Below are positions 28,457-38,474 of a stretch of DNA of 64,000 nt, one piece after another. A program made the position numbers and the translations under genes. Numbering within the stretch: position 1 is the first letter of the stretch; every line of letters begins with the position of its first letter. The notes under the pieces are model-generated. The model searched no databases. It was not told the DNA's origin and saw only the letters and a list, made by a program, of their open reading frames with translations. Source of the DNA: Pectobacterium carotovorum (GTDB lineage Bacteria; Pseudomonadota; Gammaproteobacteria; Enterobacterales; Enterobacteriaceae). The DNA lies in the NCBI RefSeq assembly GCF_033898505.1, contig NZ_JAXAFK010000002.1:124001-188000 (forward strand), given 5' to 3'.

Positions 28457-29392
28457 TTACAGAACCAATTCGCGATTCAGGACCAGCGCCAGCAGCGCCT
28501 GACGGGCGTAAATACCGTTGCCTGCCTGCTGGAAATAATAGGCGTAGGGCGTGGCATCCACATCAATGGTGATCTCATCGACGCGCGGCAGCGGGTGCAG
28601 CACTTTCAAATTCGGGCGGGCGCTGTGCAGGTCCGCCGCGCGCAGGACAAACTGGGATTTGATGTTGATGTACTCGGACGGATCCAGACGCTCTTTCTGC
28701 ACGCGCGTCATGTACAGGATATCCAGCTCACCGACGACTTCTTCAATGCTGTTGTGCAGGCTGTAAGCAATATTTTTCTCTTTCAGCATACTCAGAATGT
28801 AGTCCGGCATCGCCAGTGCGTCCGGGGCGATGAAGTAGAAGCGGTTGCCTTCAAACTTCGCCAGCGCCTGCGTGAGTGAATGCACGGTGCGGCCATATTT
28901 CAAATCACCGACCATCGCGATATTGATGTTGTTCAGTCGCCCCTGCGTTTCCTGAATGGTGAACAAATCGAGCAGCGTCTGCGTGGGGTGCTGGTTCGCG
29001 CCGTCGCCGGCGTTCAGTACCGGAATGCCACCGGAAAACTCGGTCGCAAGGCGGGACGCGCCTTCCTGCGGATGACGCATCACGATGGCATCAACATATT
29101 GGCTGATAACGGAGATGGTGTCGGCCAGCGTTTCGCCCTTTTTCCCCAGCGAGGTGTTGTTGCTGTCGGCGAAGCCGACGACGGAGGCGCCGAGACGATG
29201 CATCGCGGTTTCAAAAGACAAACGCGTCCGGGTGGAGGCTTCGAAGAAGCAGCTGGCAATCACTTTATGTTTTAACAGCTCAGGCTGAGGCTTGGCTTTC
29301 AGGCTGGCGGCGACACGCAGCGTCAGTTCCAAATCTTCCCGACTGAGGTCGTTAATCGAAATAATATGTTTTTGATAGAGCGGATTGACCAT
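28457..29392 (-). CDS. pyrB: Aspartate carbamoyltransferase catalytic chain PyrB
   Basis: A 311-residue enzyme that makes N-carbamoyl-L-aspartate from carbamoyl phosphate and aspartate, the committed step of pyrimidine synthesis. The carbamoyl-phosphate motif [10 protein letters not shown] (about residue 52), the [14 protein letters not shown] segment (about 134) and HPLPRVDEI (about 265) are present. The ATG at 29392 gives the E. coli length, and upstream frames run into the leader. It is controlled by the attenuator at 29527-29554. Confidence 0.97.
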   Translation of the reverse strand: MVNPLYQKHIISINDLSREDLELTLRVAASLKAKPQPELLKHKVIASCFFEASTRTRLSFETAMHRLGASVVGFADSNNTSLGKKGETLADTISVISQYVDAIVMRHPQEGASRLATEFSGGIPVLNAGDGANQHPTQTLLDLFTIQETQGRLNNINIAMVGDLKYGRTVHSLTQALAKFEGNRFYFIAPDALAMPDYILSMLKEKNIAYSLHNSIEEVVGELDILYMTRVQKERLDPSEYINIKSQFVLRAADLHSARPNLKVLHPLPRVDEITIDVDATPYAYYFQQAGNGIYARQALLALVLNRELVL

Positions 29393-29526
29393 GGTGTCTT
29401 TCTCCTCACGAGTAAACAGGAAATGTCGTATCTGGCTGCCCGAGCTGTCGGCAAAAAAATGCCTGAACGCTTTTTGATGCCACAAAACGATGCCCTGAAA
29501 GGGCGCCGTCGTGGACGATAGGGCAC

Positions 29527-29554
29527 AAAAAAAAGCCCCTCATTGAGGGGCTTT
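29527..29554 (-). terminator. pyrBI attenuator terminator
   Basis: On the leftward transcript a GCCCCTCA/TGAGGGGC hairpin (29535-29551) is followed by eight Us (As at 29527-29534). It lies 135 bp before pyrB, and the leader peptide stops inside it. This is the layout of UTP-sensitive attenuation: ribosomes close behind polymerase at low UTP prevent hairpin formation. Confidence 0.9.
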
Positions 29555-29662
29555 CTTAATGGAATGATTGAGCAACGGAAAGGAAAACGCTGGCTGGCTG
29601 CCGGATGGCAGTTGTGGTTGAGAACCAACATAAGCAGCGGATTTTTTGGTGTAACAGTGCAT
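29540..29662 (-). CDS. pyrL: pyrBI operon leader peptide PyrL
   Basis: A 40-residue reading frame beginning MHCYTKKSAAYVG and ending LLNHSIKKAPQ. Its TGA stop lies within the attenuator hairpin. E. coli PyrL has 44 residues and shares the layout and an NHS/Pro-rich middle, though the sequence is poorly conserved. Translation only positions ribosomes, and UTP-limited polymerase pausing in pyrimidine-rich stretches couples it to attenuation. It begins 26 bp downstream of a strong promoter -10 element. The peptide itself probably has no other function. Confidence 0.75.
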   Translation of the reverse strand: MHCYTKKSAAYVGSQPQLPSGSQPAFSFPLLNHSIKKAPQ

Positions 29663-29687
29663 GACCCCTCCCGGCAAACTGTCGGGA

Positions 29688-29715
29688 ATTATACGCGCCG
29701 ACTAGGCTATTTCAA
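29688..29715 (-). promoter_or_regulatory. pyrBI promoter
   Basis: Reading leftwards, TTGAAA (29710-29715) and a perfect TATAAT (29688-29693) are separated by 16 bp, just upstream of the leader peptide. This is a strong sigma-70 promoter. Confidence 0.85.
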
Positions 29716-29812
29716 GCAGAAAACGTGGTTTTTTGCGCATCGCAATCGGTTGCGGATAGGGTGTGGTATGCATAACGCTTGCAGGTGGAAGACGGTCGAT
29801 GGGGAAGAGTGA

Positions 29813-30382
<570 letters not shown>

Positions 30383-30564
30383 AACCGGCGGGAAGAAGGT
30401 CAGGTTGGCAGAACTGATCTGATTGCATGGCAACGGATGGTTTATCGTTGTGGTATGTGCCTTTAAAAACTGCGCCTTTTGATTCATCAGGGCGCAGTTT
30501 TTATTGTATATTTACAAGGAGTTATTGTGCCAGACGGGATGTGACGGTGGCTAACGTTGCCACA

Positions 30565-32028
30565 TTATTCTTCGCGCTTAACTCTGACGGTGAATTTGAA
30601 ATTGAACAATAAGTGGCTCATGAGCGCCAGTACCCAAACGCCTCCCGCTCCGTATAACAGAATACTGCCGAATCCTTCTGTCAACGCTCTCGACGTCACC
30701 TCTGTGGTCAGCGTCGATACCTCTCCACCTCCGGCAATGCGTTCTGCGAGTGCATCGATACCCTCCGACACGACACCCTTCAAACCCTCGGCTACTCCTG
30801 CGACCAGTAAATTACCCATCAATGCGATGTTTATCGAAAGCGTAATCAATCGTGCGCTGATATCAATGCCAGAAGCCATTCCTGCCCGATCGCCCGAGAC
30901 GGAGCCCGTCGTCGTGTTGGTCACCGGCGTATTGATTAGCCCAAGGGCGGCTCCCGCCAACAGCGCGCCTGGAAGTAGGCTCAGATGATGTGCGGCGGCG
31001 AATTGCATCAGCATAAAACCCGCGCCAATGGTGAATAGCCCTATCGGAATGACGCGCGCAGCACCAAAGCGCACCACCAGTTTTTCGCCGAGAGGCGGCA
31101 TTAGCAGGGTCGGTAAGGTATAAGCCAGCAACGCTAGCCCGGTAGCGAGGCTGCTGTATCCTAGCCCGCTCTGATAATAGACGGGGAGGTAAATCATCAA
31201 CGGCCAGAAGCTGAAATTCATACCCATCGAGCCCATGAGCGCGCCGGAAAAGGGACGAATGCGAAATACAGAAAAATCAAACATGGGATACGGATGGCGT
31301 TTCTCCACCCAGATAAATAACGCTGCGCTCAGTATTGTGAACAGCAGGATAAAACGTGCGGCCAGGCTGTCCCACCCCAGACTGCTACCTTGGGTAATGA
31401 GGTAGGTTGCGCCCATTACCATGCTCGACAGTGTAACTATGCCGCTGAGGTCGAGTTTTTTAACTGCACTATCACGGGATTCCACCACATTTTTCAACGT
31501 CAGAATCAGCGTCAGCAAGGCGATAAAGCCGTGTACCAGAAACACCCACTGCCAGCTTAGCCAGGCAACCAATACACCGCCGATCATCGGCCCGAACCCC
31601 AGCCCAAATCCAAACGTAATACCCCAGGCCGCAAAAGCACGACTGCGTGGTGCCCCGTGTGGAAACTGGAACGAGAGAATGGCAATCAGGCAGGTCAGCA
31701 TTGCCCCACCGCTCAATCCCTGTAGGAAACGTCCGACGATCAGCCACTGCGGGCTTTCCGCTAGCCCACACATGACCGAGGTTAGCCCGAACGCGATGAT
31801 GCTGATGATAAAGACACGTTTACGACCGTAGCGATCCGCCAGCGTGCCGGTCGCCATCAGTACCGTCGTGCAGGCCAACGTATAGGCATTCATAATCCAC
31901 TGCAATTCCCTGAAACTGGCCTGCATCTCTTTTTCCAGCACGGGTAAAATGACTGGCACGCTGGAAATCTCCAGCCCTGACATGAGTGCAGCCAGACAGA
32001 CCGCCATCAGTGCCAACATGTTCTTCAT
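30565..32028 (-). CDS. MFS multidrug efflux transporter (DHA2 / 14-TMS type)
   Basis: A 487-residue inner-membrane transporter with about 14 hydrophobic helices. Motif A-like GTLADRYGRKRVF (near residue 62) and motif C-like GGALLAGAALGLINTPV mark a DHA2 (EmrB/QacA-type) drug:proton antiporter. AWGITFGFGLGFGPMIGGVLVAWLSWQWVF in the fifth helix is typical of the family. The start at 32028 has AGGAA 6 bp upstream. No membrane-fusion partner is encoded here. It is divergent from a GlxA-type regulator 118 bp away, probably its regulator. The exported compound is unknown. Confidence 0.9.
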   Translation of the reverse strand: MKNMLALMAVCLAALMSGLEISSVPVILPVLEKEMQASFRELQWIMNAYTLACTTVLMATGTLADRYGRKRVFIISIIAFGLTSVMCGLAESPQWLIVGRFLQGLSGGAMLTCLIAILSFQFPHGAPRSRAFAAWGITFGFGLGFGPMIGGVLVAWLSWQWVFLVHGFIALLTLILTLKNVVESRDSAVKKLDLSGIVTLSSMVMGATYLITQGSSLGWDSLAARFILLFTILSAALFIWVEKRHPYPMFDFSVFRIRPFSGALMGSMGMNFSFWPLMIYLPVYYQSGLGYSSLATGLALLAYTLPTLLMPPLGEKLVVRFGAARVIPIGLFTIGAGFMLMQFAAAHHLSLLPGALLAGAALGLINTPVTNTTTGSVSGDRAGMASGIDISARLITLSINIALMGNLLVAGVAEGLKGVVSEGIDALAERIAGGGEVSTLTTEVTSRALTEGFGSILLYGAGGVWVLALMSHLLFNFKFTVRVKREE

Positions 32029-32145
32029 ACTCAATTCCTGCAAAACGTTAAGAGGTGGCTAGCATGGAAGATTGAGGTCGTGGTGGAAATCCACGCTGAT
32101 GCCATGTATCGTCAAGATCGTGCCAAAATCAGCGGTAATTCTGTT

Positions 32146-33171
32146 ATGAACATAACCCCCCAATGTTTGCCTCCTGACCGTCCTCCTGCTCCGATAAACC
32201 GGCGATTGGTGCTGTTGGCGTATGAATGTCTGTGTACATTTGAATTTGGAACTGCGGTCGAAGCATTCGGACGTACCGATGAGGTACTGGGTGAACCGCT
32301 GTATGACCTGTCTGTTGCTTCAGTGGAAGACGGCCCTTTTGGTGCGCAAGGCGGTGTGCGGATCGTGGTTGATGGCGGACTGGAATTGCTCGAAGGCGCG
32401 GGGACTATCGTCATTCCTGGCTGGCGTAGCGTTCACGATACGGCATCAGAACGGCTCATTACCGCGCTGCAAAAAGCGCACCGCGACGGCTCGAGGATTG
32501 TGTCAATTTGCGCAGGAAGCTTTGTTCTCGGCGCAGCGGGTTTATTGGATGGTAAACGCGCTACCGCGCATTGGAACAGCACCGACATTCTGGCGCAGAG
32601 GTTTCCTAACGTGCAGGTCGAGCACGGCATGATTTATGTCGATGAAGGTAGCGTGATTACGTCTGCGGGGGGCGCTGCGGGTGTGGATTTGTGTCTGCAT
32701 CTGATCCGGCGTGATTACGGAATCGATGTCGCCAATCGTACTGCTCGCCGAATGGTTACACCGCCACTGCGCGAAGGCAATCAGGCGCAGCTTCTCCAAC
32801 AGCCTGTGCCGCTACGTCAGGCGAAAACGCTCGCTCCGCTGCTCGACGATTTGCGCAGTCATCTGAAAATGCCATTGGTGATTGATCAACTTGCTGCGCA
32901 GGTCGGTATGAGTCGCCGCACGTTCTTGCGCCGTTTTCACGACGCTACGGGCACAACGCCGGGCGAATGGATGCTGAGTGTGCGGCTGGAAAAGGCCTGT
33001 GCGCTGCTGGAAAACGAAAGACTGAGCATCGATCGTGTGGCAGAACAAGCCGGTTTCGGCTCGCCTGAAACGCTGCGACATCATTTTCGGCAACGGCTTA
33101 ACACGACGCCGACGCGCTGGCGAAAAGCGTTTAGAGAGCGAATGAGCAGTACGCTAACCACCGGGGGATGA
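32146..33171 (+). CDS. GlxA-family transcriptional regulator (DJ-1/PfpI plus AraC HTH)
   Basis: A 341-residue regulator with an N-terminal class I glutamine-amidotransferase-like (DJ-1/PfpI) domain (about residues 18-185; the nucleophile-elbow-like cysteine is in VSICAGSFVLGAAGLLDG). An AraC-type double helix-turn-helix domain follows (about 240-335; IDQLAAQVGMSRRTFLRRFHD and RVAEQAGFGSPETLRHHFRQ). Such proteins (GlxA, FtrA) sense small metabolites and activate adjacent genes. It is divergent from the MFS gene. The ATG at 32146 is chosen, although the frame extends to a GTG at 32080 and the true start is uncertain. Confidence 0.88.
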   Translation: MNITPQCLPPDRPPAPINRRLVLLAYECLCTFEFGTAVEAFGRTDEVLGEPLYDLSVASVEDGPFGAQGGVRIVVDGGLELLEGAGTIVIPGWRSVHDTASERLITALQKAHRDGSRIVSICAGSFVLGAAGLLDGKRATAHWNSTDILAQRFPNVQVEHGMIYVDEGSVITSAGGAAGVDLCLHLIRRDYGIDVANRTARRMVTPPLREGNQAQLLQQPVPLRQAKTLAPLLDDLRSHLKMPLVIDQLAAQVGMSRRTFLRRFHDATGTTPGEWMLSVRLEKACALLENERLSIDRVAEQAGFGSPETLRHHFRQRLNTTPTRWRKAFRERMSSTLTTGG

Positions 33172-33267
33172 ACATACCAGGAGCGATCGACACCAGGGGA
33201 AGGAAAGAGAACTCCCCGGACAGGCTCCGAGGAGTTGAGTAAAGACCCGAAGGATTGGTCGTGCGCG

Positions 33268-34275
33268 TTAATCCTGCACCAGCGTGGCGACCATCACCGC
33301 TTTGATGGTGTGCATGCGGTTTTCCGCCTGATCGAACACGATGCTGTGCGCGGATTCAAAGACCTCATCCGTGACTTCCATTCCACCGTGCAGACCATAC
33401 TGTTCCGCCATTTGCTGGCCCATCGTCGTCTGATCGTCGTGGAAAGCGGGCAGGCAGTGCAGGAATTTCACCTGCGGATTACCCGTCGCGGCGATCATCG
33501 CCATGTTTACCTGATACGGTTTCAGCAGCGCGATACGCTCCTGCCAGGTTTCTTTCGGTTCACCCATGGAAACCCAGACGTCGGTATAAATGAAATCTGC
33601 GCCCGCAACGCCAGCGGCGATATCTTCCGTCAGCGTGATGTTACCGCCGGTTTGTGCCGCGGCCGCCTGACATTCCGCTACCAGACCGGCATCCGGCCAG
33701 CAGGCTTTTGGCGCGACAAGGCGTAAGTCCAGCCCGGTCAGCGCCGCCGCTTCCAACATGGTGTTGCCCATGTTGTTGCGGGCATCGCCCACGTAAACGA
33801 GCGTCATGTCTGACAGCGGTTTACCCGGCAAATGCTCCTGCATCGTCAGCAGATCCGCCAGCAACTGCGTGGGGTGGAATTCGTTCGTCAGTCCGTTCCA
33901 AACCGGAACGCCCGCGTATTGCGCCAGCGTTTCGACAATGTGCTGGCCGTAGCCGCGATATTGAATGCCGTCGTACATTCTTCCCAGTACGCGTGCCGTA
34001 TCCTTGATGGATTCTTTATGGCCGATTTGGCTGCCGCTTGGGCCGAGATAGGTCACTTGCGCGCCCTGATCGTATGCAGCAACTTCGAAAGAGCAGCGAG
34101 TACGAGTCGAATCTTTTTCGAAGATGAGTGCGATGTTTTTACCTTGCAGGCGGCGGGCTTCTGTCCCGTTTTTTTTATCGGCTTTCAGTTTCGTTGACAG
34201 GGCTAAAAGATTGGCAATTTCTGCGGGTGTAAAATCCATTAACCTTAAAAAATGACGCTTGTAGAACGGTTGCAT
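33268..34275 (-). CDS. argI: Ornithine carbamoyltransferase
   Basis: A 335-residue enzyme that makes citrulline from ornithine and carbamoyl phosphate in arginine biosynthesis (E. coli ArgI has 334). The carbamoyl-phosphate motif [10 protein letters not shown] (about residue 55), [14 protein letters not shown] (about 134) and the ornithine-site [11 protein letters not shown] (about 273) are intact. The ATG at 34275 gives the usual [11 protein letters not shown] terminus, and upstream in-frame ATGs sit on top of the GGAG. It is flanked by rraB as in E. coli. Two ARG boxes lie upstream. Another species may call it argF. Confidence 0.97.
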   Translation of the reverse strand: MQPFYKRHFLRLMDFTPAEIANLLALSTKLKADKKNGTEARRLQGKNIALIFEKDSTRTRCSFEVAAYDQGAQVTYLGPSGSQIGHKESIKDTARVLGRMYDGIQYRGYGQHIVETLAQYAGVPVWNGLTNEFHPTQLLADLLTMQEHLPGKPLSDMTLVYVGDARNNMGNTMLEAAALTGLDLRLVAPKACWPDAGLVAECQAAAAQTGGNITLTEDIAAGVAGADFIYTDVWVSMGEPKETWQERIALLKPYQVNMAMIAATGNPQVKFLHCLPAFHDDQTTMGQQMAEQYGLHGGMEVTDEVFESAHSIVFDQAENRMHTIKAVMVATLVQD

Positions 34276-34307
34276 GATGTACATCTCCATGTGGCTCAAC
34301 ATCATCG

Positions 34308-34346
34308 GTTGAATTAAAATTCACTTTATATGTGTAATTATTCAAA
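34308..34346 (-). promoter_or_regulatory. Paired ARG boxes of argI
   Basis: GTTGAATTAAAATTCACT (34308-34325) contains a perfect TGAAT-N4-ATTCA core. Three bases on, TATGTGTAATTATTCAAA (34329-34346) matches the 18-bp consensus with two mismatches. The 3-bp spacing is that needed for an ArgR hexamer. A TATAAA -10-like element overlaps them. Confidence 0.88.
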
Positions 34347-34436
34347 TTCAAGTGGTGATATAAAACTTTGTGGTGGAGCAAGCCGCAGGGCTGTGGGACA
34401 ATAAGCAATATTACGTCGATTAATGAGGACTGAGGC

Positions 34437-34862
34437 ATGGCAAACCGCGAATTACTGGAAGAGCAACGGGAAGAGACACGCCTGATCATTGAAGAACTGC
34501 TGGATGACGGCAGCGATCCTGACGCGCTCTATACCATTGAACACCATTTCTCTGCTGAGAAGTTTGAAGTGTTGGAAAAAGTCGCTGTAGAAGCCTTCAA
34601 GCTGGGCTATGAAGTGACGGATGCGGAAGAGCTGGAAGTGGAAGATGGCGTGTTGTTGATGTGCTGTGATGCCATCAGTGAAGTTGCGCTCAATGCGGAA
34701 CTGATCGACGCACAGGTAGAACAGCTGCTGGCGCTGGCAGAACGCCACGGTGTGAATTACGACGGTTGGGGCACCTACTTCGAAGATCCAGATGGTGAAG
34801 GCGAAGAAGATGGGGATGATGAAGATTTTTATGACGAAGACGATGACGGTAAACGCCATTAA
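34437..34862 (+). CDS. rraB: Ribonuclease E inhibitor RraB
   Basis: A 141-residue cytoplasmic protein that binds the RNase E degradosome scaffold and modulates RNA decay. It matches E. coli RraB along its length ([34 protein letters not shown]) and ends in the characteristic acidic tail ([19 protein letters not shown]). It is divergent from argI, as in E. coli, and closed by a strong terminator. Confidence 0.96.
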   Translation: MANRELLEEQREETRLIIEELLDDGSDPDALYTIEHHFSAEKFEVLEKVAVEAFKLGYEVTDAEELEVEDGVLLMCCDAISEVALNAELIDAQVEQLLALAERHGVNYDGWGTYFEDPDGEGEEDGDDEDFYDEDDDGKRH

Positions 34863-34895
34863 GTCATTTATCTCGAAGAACACGCCTCACTGAAT

Positions 34896-34925
34896 GCCGC
34901 AGGAACATCCTGCGGCGTTTTTTTA
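34896..34925 (+). terminator. rraB terminator
   Basis: GCCGCAGGA (34896-34904) and TCCTGCGGC (34908-34916) form a 9-bp stem with a 3-nt loop, followed by seven Ts. Confidence 0.9.
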
Positions 34926-34964
34926 TTCGGCATGACAACGCCTTATTACCGTATTTTCAGCCTA

Positions 34965-35468
34965 TTACAGCACTTTCAGCATCGTCACTTCACAATCGGT
35001 GTGGCCCGTGTTGCCCATTGAGTGCGGAATCAGCTCGAAGCCCAGCGATTCATACAGTCGGATTGCACTGGTCAGGTGGCCGGTTGTTTCCAGATAGCAG
35101 CGGCGAAAGCCGTGCTGACGTGCAAAATCAAGCGCCTGTATCGCTAACTGACGCGCCAGTCCTTTGCCGCGCGCGACGGGCAGAAAATACATTTTCTGCA
35201 ATTCACACACATCTTCCTCACCTGCGACCAGTGGCGCAATGCCGCCGCCGCCAACCACGTGGCCTTCGTATTCAATCACCCAGTAGGCGCTTTGCGGCTG
35301 GCTATAAAGGGCAAACAGCGCGTCCAGATTAGGATCGGAAACGGTGTAGCCTTTATCGGCCGTCAAACCAAATTCGGCGGAAACCTGACGAATGACCTGA
35401 GCGATAGCGGCATCGTCTCGCGCGGTGATTGGGCGTACCTGAAGATTGGCGGAGGTCGCGGTTGTCAT
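34965..35468 (-). CDS. yjgM: GNAT-family N-acetyltransferase YjgM
   Basis: A 167-residue acetyl-CoA-dependent acetyltransferase (OatA type). The acetyl-CoA-binding motif A is visible in [22 protein letters not shown] (about residues 96-117), and [21 protein letters not shown] is the C-terminal B motif. E. coli YjgM acetylates O-acetylserine. Position between rraB and yjgN matches E. coli, although it runs in the opposite direction to both here. Confidence 0.9.
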   Translation of the reverse strand: MTTATSANLQVRPITARDDAAIAQVIRQVSAEFGLTADKGYTVSDPNLDALFALYSQPQSAYWVIEYEGHVVGGGGIAPLVAGEEDVCELQKMYFLPVARGKGLARQLAIQALDFARQHGFRRCYLETTGHLTSAIRLYESLGFELIPHSMGNTGHTDCEVTMLKVL

Positions 35469-35887
35469 AATACGTACTCTTGCTCTTACGGTTTACGAGG
35501 GGAATGATTCTCGTCGATTGTAATACCATTTCAGGCCACATCGATGCAACGCCTATCCCCGTTCTTCCTGCAATGCTTCGAATAGTCTCTGTGATGGTTT
35601 TTATTCCATATCCACACGAACGCGCCAGCATTTTCTACTGTTAACGCCATAACATGACACCCTGAAGCTCGAATTATCTAAGATATAAGTAAAATTTCCT
35701 GCAATATCTCAGGATATAAATATTTAGCCGCGCTATTCCTTACGATTTATAAGACTACTCGGTTGTTTAATTACTGTTAACTTTTATTGTTGTCGTTAAC
35801 AAGACGTGCTTAAATAAGCCGCTTTTTGTATGCCAGTAACGCTTTTAAGCGCTTTATTAGGCTTATTTCTTTTAGGATGAAAGGTCT
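35469..35887. other. 419-bp intergenic region between yjgM and yjgN
   Basis: AT-rich, with divergent promoters expected for yjgM and yjgN. CTCGAATTATCTAAGATATA (35668-35687) resembles the right end of the repeat at 3262-3460 and may be a degenerate remnant. AGGATGAAAGG (35874-35884) is the yjgN ribosome-binding site. I see no gene here. Confidence 0.4.
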
Positions 35888-37069
35888 ATGACTATCAATA
35901 CTTCAGAAAATAACACGCAGCATCGCGTGAAATTTCATGGTAAGGCTGGGGAATATTTTGCAATTTGGTTGGTTAATGCGTTATTAACGGCCATCACTCT
36001 GGGTATTTATTCTGCCTGGGCTACCGTACGCCGCCGTCGTTATTTTTACGGTAACACGGAAATTAACGGTGACCGTTTTGATTACCATGCGCAACCCATT
36101 CAGATTCTCAAAGGGCGTTTGCTGGTTATCGCTGGGATCATTCTGTTTTATATCATAATGGGGATGTCACCCGTTCTGGGGACTATTATCGCACTGGCAT
36201 TTGCGGCACTAATTCCAATTATTGTCATCCGCAACTGGCGTTATAACGCCATTATGTCCAGCTACCGTGGCGTCCGTTTTAACTATCACTGCCAGACTGG
36301 CCGCGCGTATTGGGTGTTGCTGCTTTGTCCTATTCTACTGCTGCTGGCTTTTTATGCCGTGTTGGCTGTAGCACTGTTGATTGGCTCACAGAGCGATAGC
36401 CCGATTCTGATCGGATTCATTGTGCTGGCAGTCGCTATTCCGGGATTTGCTGCGGTGAATGGCATCATGAAAATGATGCAGCTCGATTTCTATGTTAATA
36501 ACCTGTTCTTCGGCAAAACCGCATTTAAAGCGGAATTGGCAAAAGCGGCGTTTATTAAGTTCGCCCTGATTAGCCTGCTGATTTTTGTTCCTTTCCTAAT
36601 CGCATCGCTGTCATTCATGAGCTCATTCTTTTTCACGCTGTTCCAAACGATTATGATGGGCGGCGGAAATGAAGATCTCGTACTGATGATGCTGCTGAGC
36701 AACGTCTTCAATATGATCATGATGTTCGTTGTGGCGTTGCTGGGTGTGCTGGTTTCCAGCAGCTATCTGGTGGTCGCACAGCGTAACTATCTGTTTAACC
36801 AGACGTCGCTGAATGGCGGTGTGAAATTGCACTCTTCCATGCAAACGCTGTCTTACATGGGGCTGCTGATAACCAATAGCCTGATCACTATTTTCTCTTT
36901 TGGTTGGGCAGCTCCAGTGGCAGAAATTCGTCATGCACGCTATATCGCAAATGCGACAGCGGTTGAAGGCGATCTGGCACTGCTGCACGTTCAGGCACAT
37001 CAGGACACAGCAAACAGCGCACTGGCCGAAGAAGCTGTGCAGGCGCTTGATTTGGGTGTTGGCCTGTAA
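35888..37069 (+). CDS. yjgN: Inner-membrane protein YjgN (DUF898)
   Basis: A 393-residue membrane protein of the DUF898 family. The N-terminal HGKAGEYFAIWLVNALLTAITLGIYSAWATVRRRRYFYGNTEI is diagnostic and repeats as a degenerate motif around residues 90-115 and 210-225, suggesting an internal repeat. About seven to eight hydrophobic helices are present. The function is not established. It is followed after 16 bp by an M48 peptidase gene, so the two are probably co-transcribed. E. coli YjgN has a similar length. Confidence 0.93.
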   Translation: MTINTSENNTQHRVKFHGKAGEYFAIWLVNALLTAITLGIYSAWATVRRRRYFYGNTEINGDRFDYHAQPIQILKGRLLVIAGIILFYIIMGMSPVLGTIIALAFAALIPIIVIRNWRYNAIMSSYRGVRFNYHCQTGRAYWVLLLCPILLLLAFYAVLAVALLIGSQSDSPILIGFIVLAVAIPGFAAVNGIMKMMQLDFYVNNLFFGKTAFKAELAKAAFIKFALISLLIFVPFLIASLSFMSSFFFTLFQTIMMGGGNEDLVLMMLLSNVFNMIMMFVVALLGVLVSSSYLVVAQRNYLFNQTSLNGGVKLHSSMQTLSYMGLLITNSLITIFSFGWAAPVAEIRHARYIANATAVEGDLALLHVQAHQDTANSALAEEAVQALDLGVGL

Positions 37070-37085
37070 GCTATAAGGCAGGAAT

Positions 37086-38123
37086 ATGAATATTGAGGGG
37101 CATTATCAATACCCCGGATTGGCGGCCCGCGTGGCCGCTTCTCTTCATTTAATGGACAACGGTTCGATGATGGTGCTGAACACCGGGTCATCGAACACGA
37201 CATTTGCGCTGGAGCAGGTTACGGTTTCCGATGCGCTGGGTTCCATCCCTCTGACACTCACGTTTCCCGACGGTGGTCGCTTTGTGCCTGCCGACGATCC
37301 CACCTTTCGTGCGTGGTATTCCGCACGCCGCCGTCCGGGGCTTGTCCATCGTCTGGAACGCCATAAGCGCGGTGTTATTCTCACGCTGTTCGCCACGATC
37401 TTGCTCGTCATAAACTACGTTTACGTGGTGCTACCTTGGGCGAGCTCCGCGCTGGCGCTACGCATGCCTACCGCTATCGAACAGCAACTGGGACAAAATA
37501 CGCTGATGCTGTTGCGGCACAGTGATTTTAAGCCCTCCAAACTGCCTGTTGAGCGCCAGCAGGCGATGCAAACGCTGTTTCAGCAGGTTATGCCGCCTGA
37601 TATGCGGGAAGATAAAACGCCGCTGCGCCTGGAGATCATGTCTGCGCCTATCGGGCCGAATGCCTTTATGCTGGCGGATGGTACGCTGATTATCAGCGAC
37701 GATCTGGTGACGCTGGCGAAAAATGACAACGAGCTGGCCGCGGTGATGCTGCATGAAATGGGGCATCACGCTTACCGCCACCCAATGCGTATGGTCGTGC
37801 GATCATCGCTGGTATCGCTGACGTTCATGTGGATGACGGGAGATGTTAGTGGCATAGGGGATACCTTGTTGCAGTCTGCTGCTTTCATCAACGAGATGCA
37901 GTTCTCCCGCGATATGGAACGAGAAGCTGATGCATGGGCAATAGCAGAAATGCAGCAGCAGGGACGTTCGCTACAGTCGATGCAGGCGATGTATCAGGCT
38001 CTGGTCACTAACGACCGCAGCCATGATGAAGTGGAATCTCTGGATTTGCCTGACTGGCTGAGCACGCACCCAGATATGGATGAGCGGCTGAAAGCGATTG
38101 AAAGAGAGATGAATAAGCACTAA
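37086..38123 (+). CDS. M48-family metallopeptidase
   Basis: A 345-residue zinc metalloprotease. After about 95 N-terminal residues resembling the Ig-like or DUF domain of this subgroup, a transmembrane helix lies near residues 98-120 (VILTLFATILLVINYVYVVL). The M48 catalytic domain follows, with the zinc motif HEMGHHAYRHP at about residues 221-231 and the third ligand in the EREADAWAI region (about 280). Active site and tail are probably periplasmic. It overlaps functionally with DUF898 protein YjgN, its immediate upstream neighbour, in an apparent two-gene operon. Members of the family resemble HtpX or LoiP/BepA, but the substrate is unknown. Confidence 0.88.
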   Translation: MNIEGHYQYPGLAARVAASLHLMDNGSMMVLNTGSSNTTFALEQVTVSDALGSIPLTLTFPDGGRFVPADDPTFRAWYSARRRPGLVHRLERHKRGVILTLFATILLVINYVYVVLPWASSALALRMPTAIEQQLGQNTLMLLRHSDFKPSKLPVERQQAMQTLFQQVMPPDMREDKTPLRLEIMSAPIGPNAFMLADGTLIISDDLVTLAKNDNELAAVMLHEMGHHAYRHPMRMVVRSSLVSLTFMWMTGDVSGIGDTLLQSAAFINEMQFSRDMEREADAWAIAEMQQQGRSLQSMQAMYQALVTNDRSHDEVESLDLPDWLSTHPDMDERLKAIEREMNKH

Positions 38124-38474
38124 TTCTCTGTTTCCGATTATCAACCCCGATTTAACCCCTGTCTTATGTTGATCGTGTGCGGTGTCACCGCGCACGATTC
38201 TTTCCTTGCTAGAAATTCGAGCGAAAAATACGCGATACGCTATTTTTATGCGCATTTTTTTCAGGTTGAAGGTATGGAAAACGTGGTAAAGCGCTTAGGC
38301 AGGAATGCGTTAAATATCATCCTATTAAAAACTTCATGTAGAATCTTTCGTAATAAATAAAAAATTCAGAGAATAATCTCTTTTTATTATTAGTCCGCTT
38401 ATGTTTATTGGGATTTTTCCTAATAGACATTAGAATCGCGGCTTCACGACTTCATGATTACCGAAGAGTTATTT
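38124..38474. other. 351-bp intergenic region
   Basis: A 64-codon open frame here (38166-38360) has no ribosome-binding site and no family-like sequence, so I do not call it. A small AGAGA/TCTCT hairpin with a T-run (38368-38386) could end the upstream transcript. The rest is AT-rich and probably holds the promoter of the next gene. Confidence 0.4.

Noticed and set aside
38166..38360. 64-codon frame in the M48 to hydrolase gap
   Set aside because: There is no ribosome-binding site and no recognisable sequence, and its second half is AT-rich intergenic DNA.
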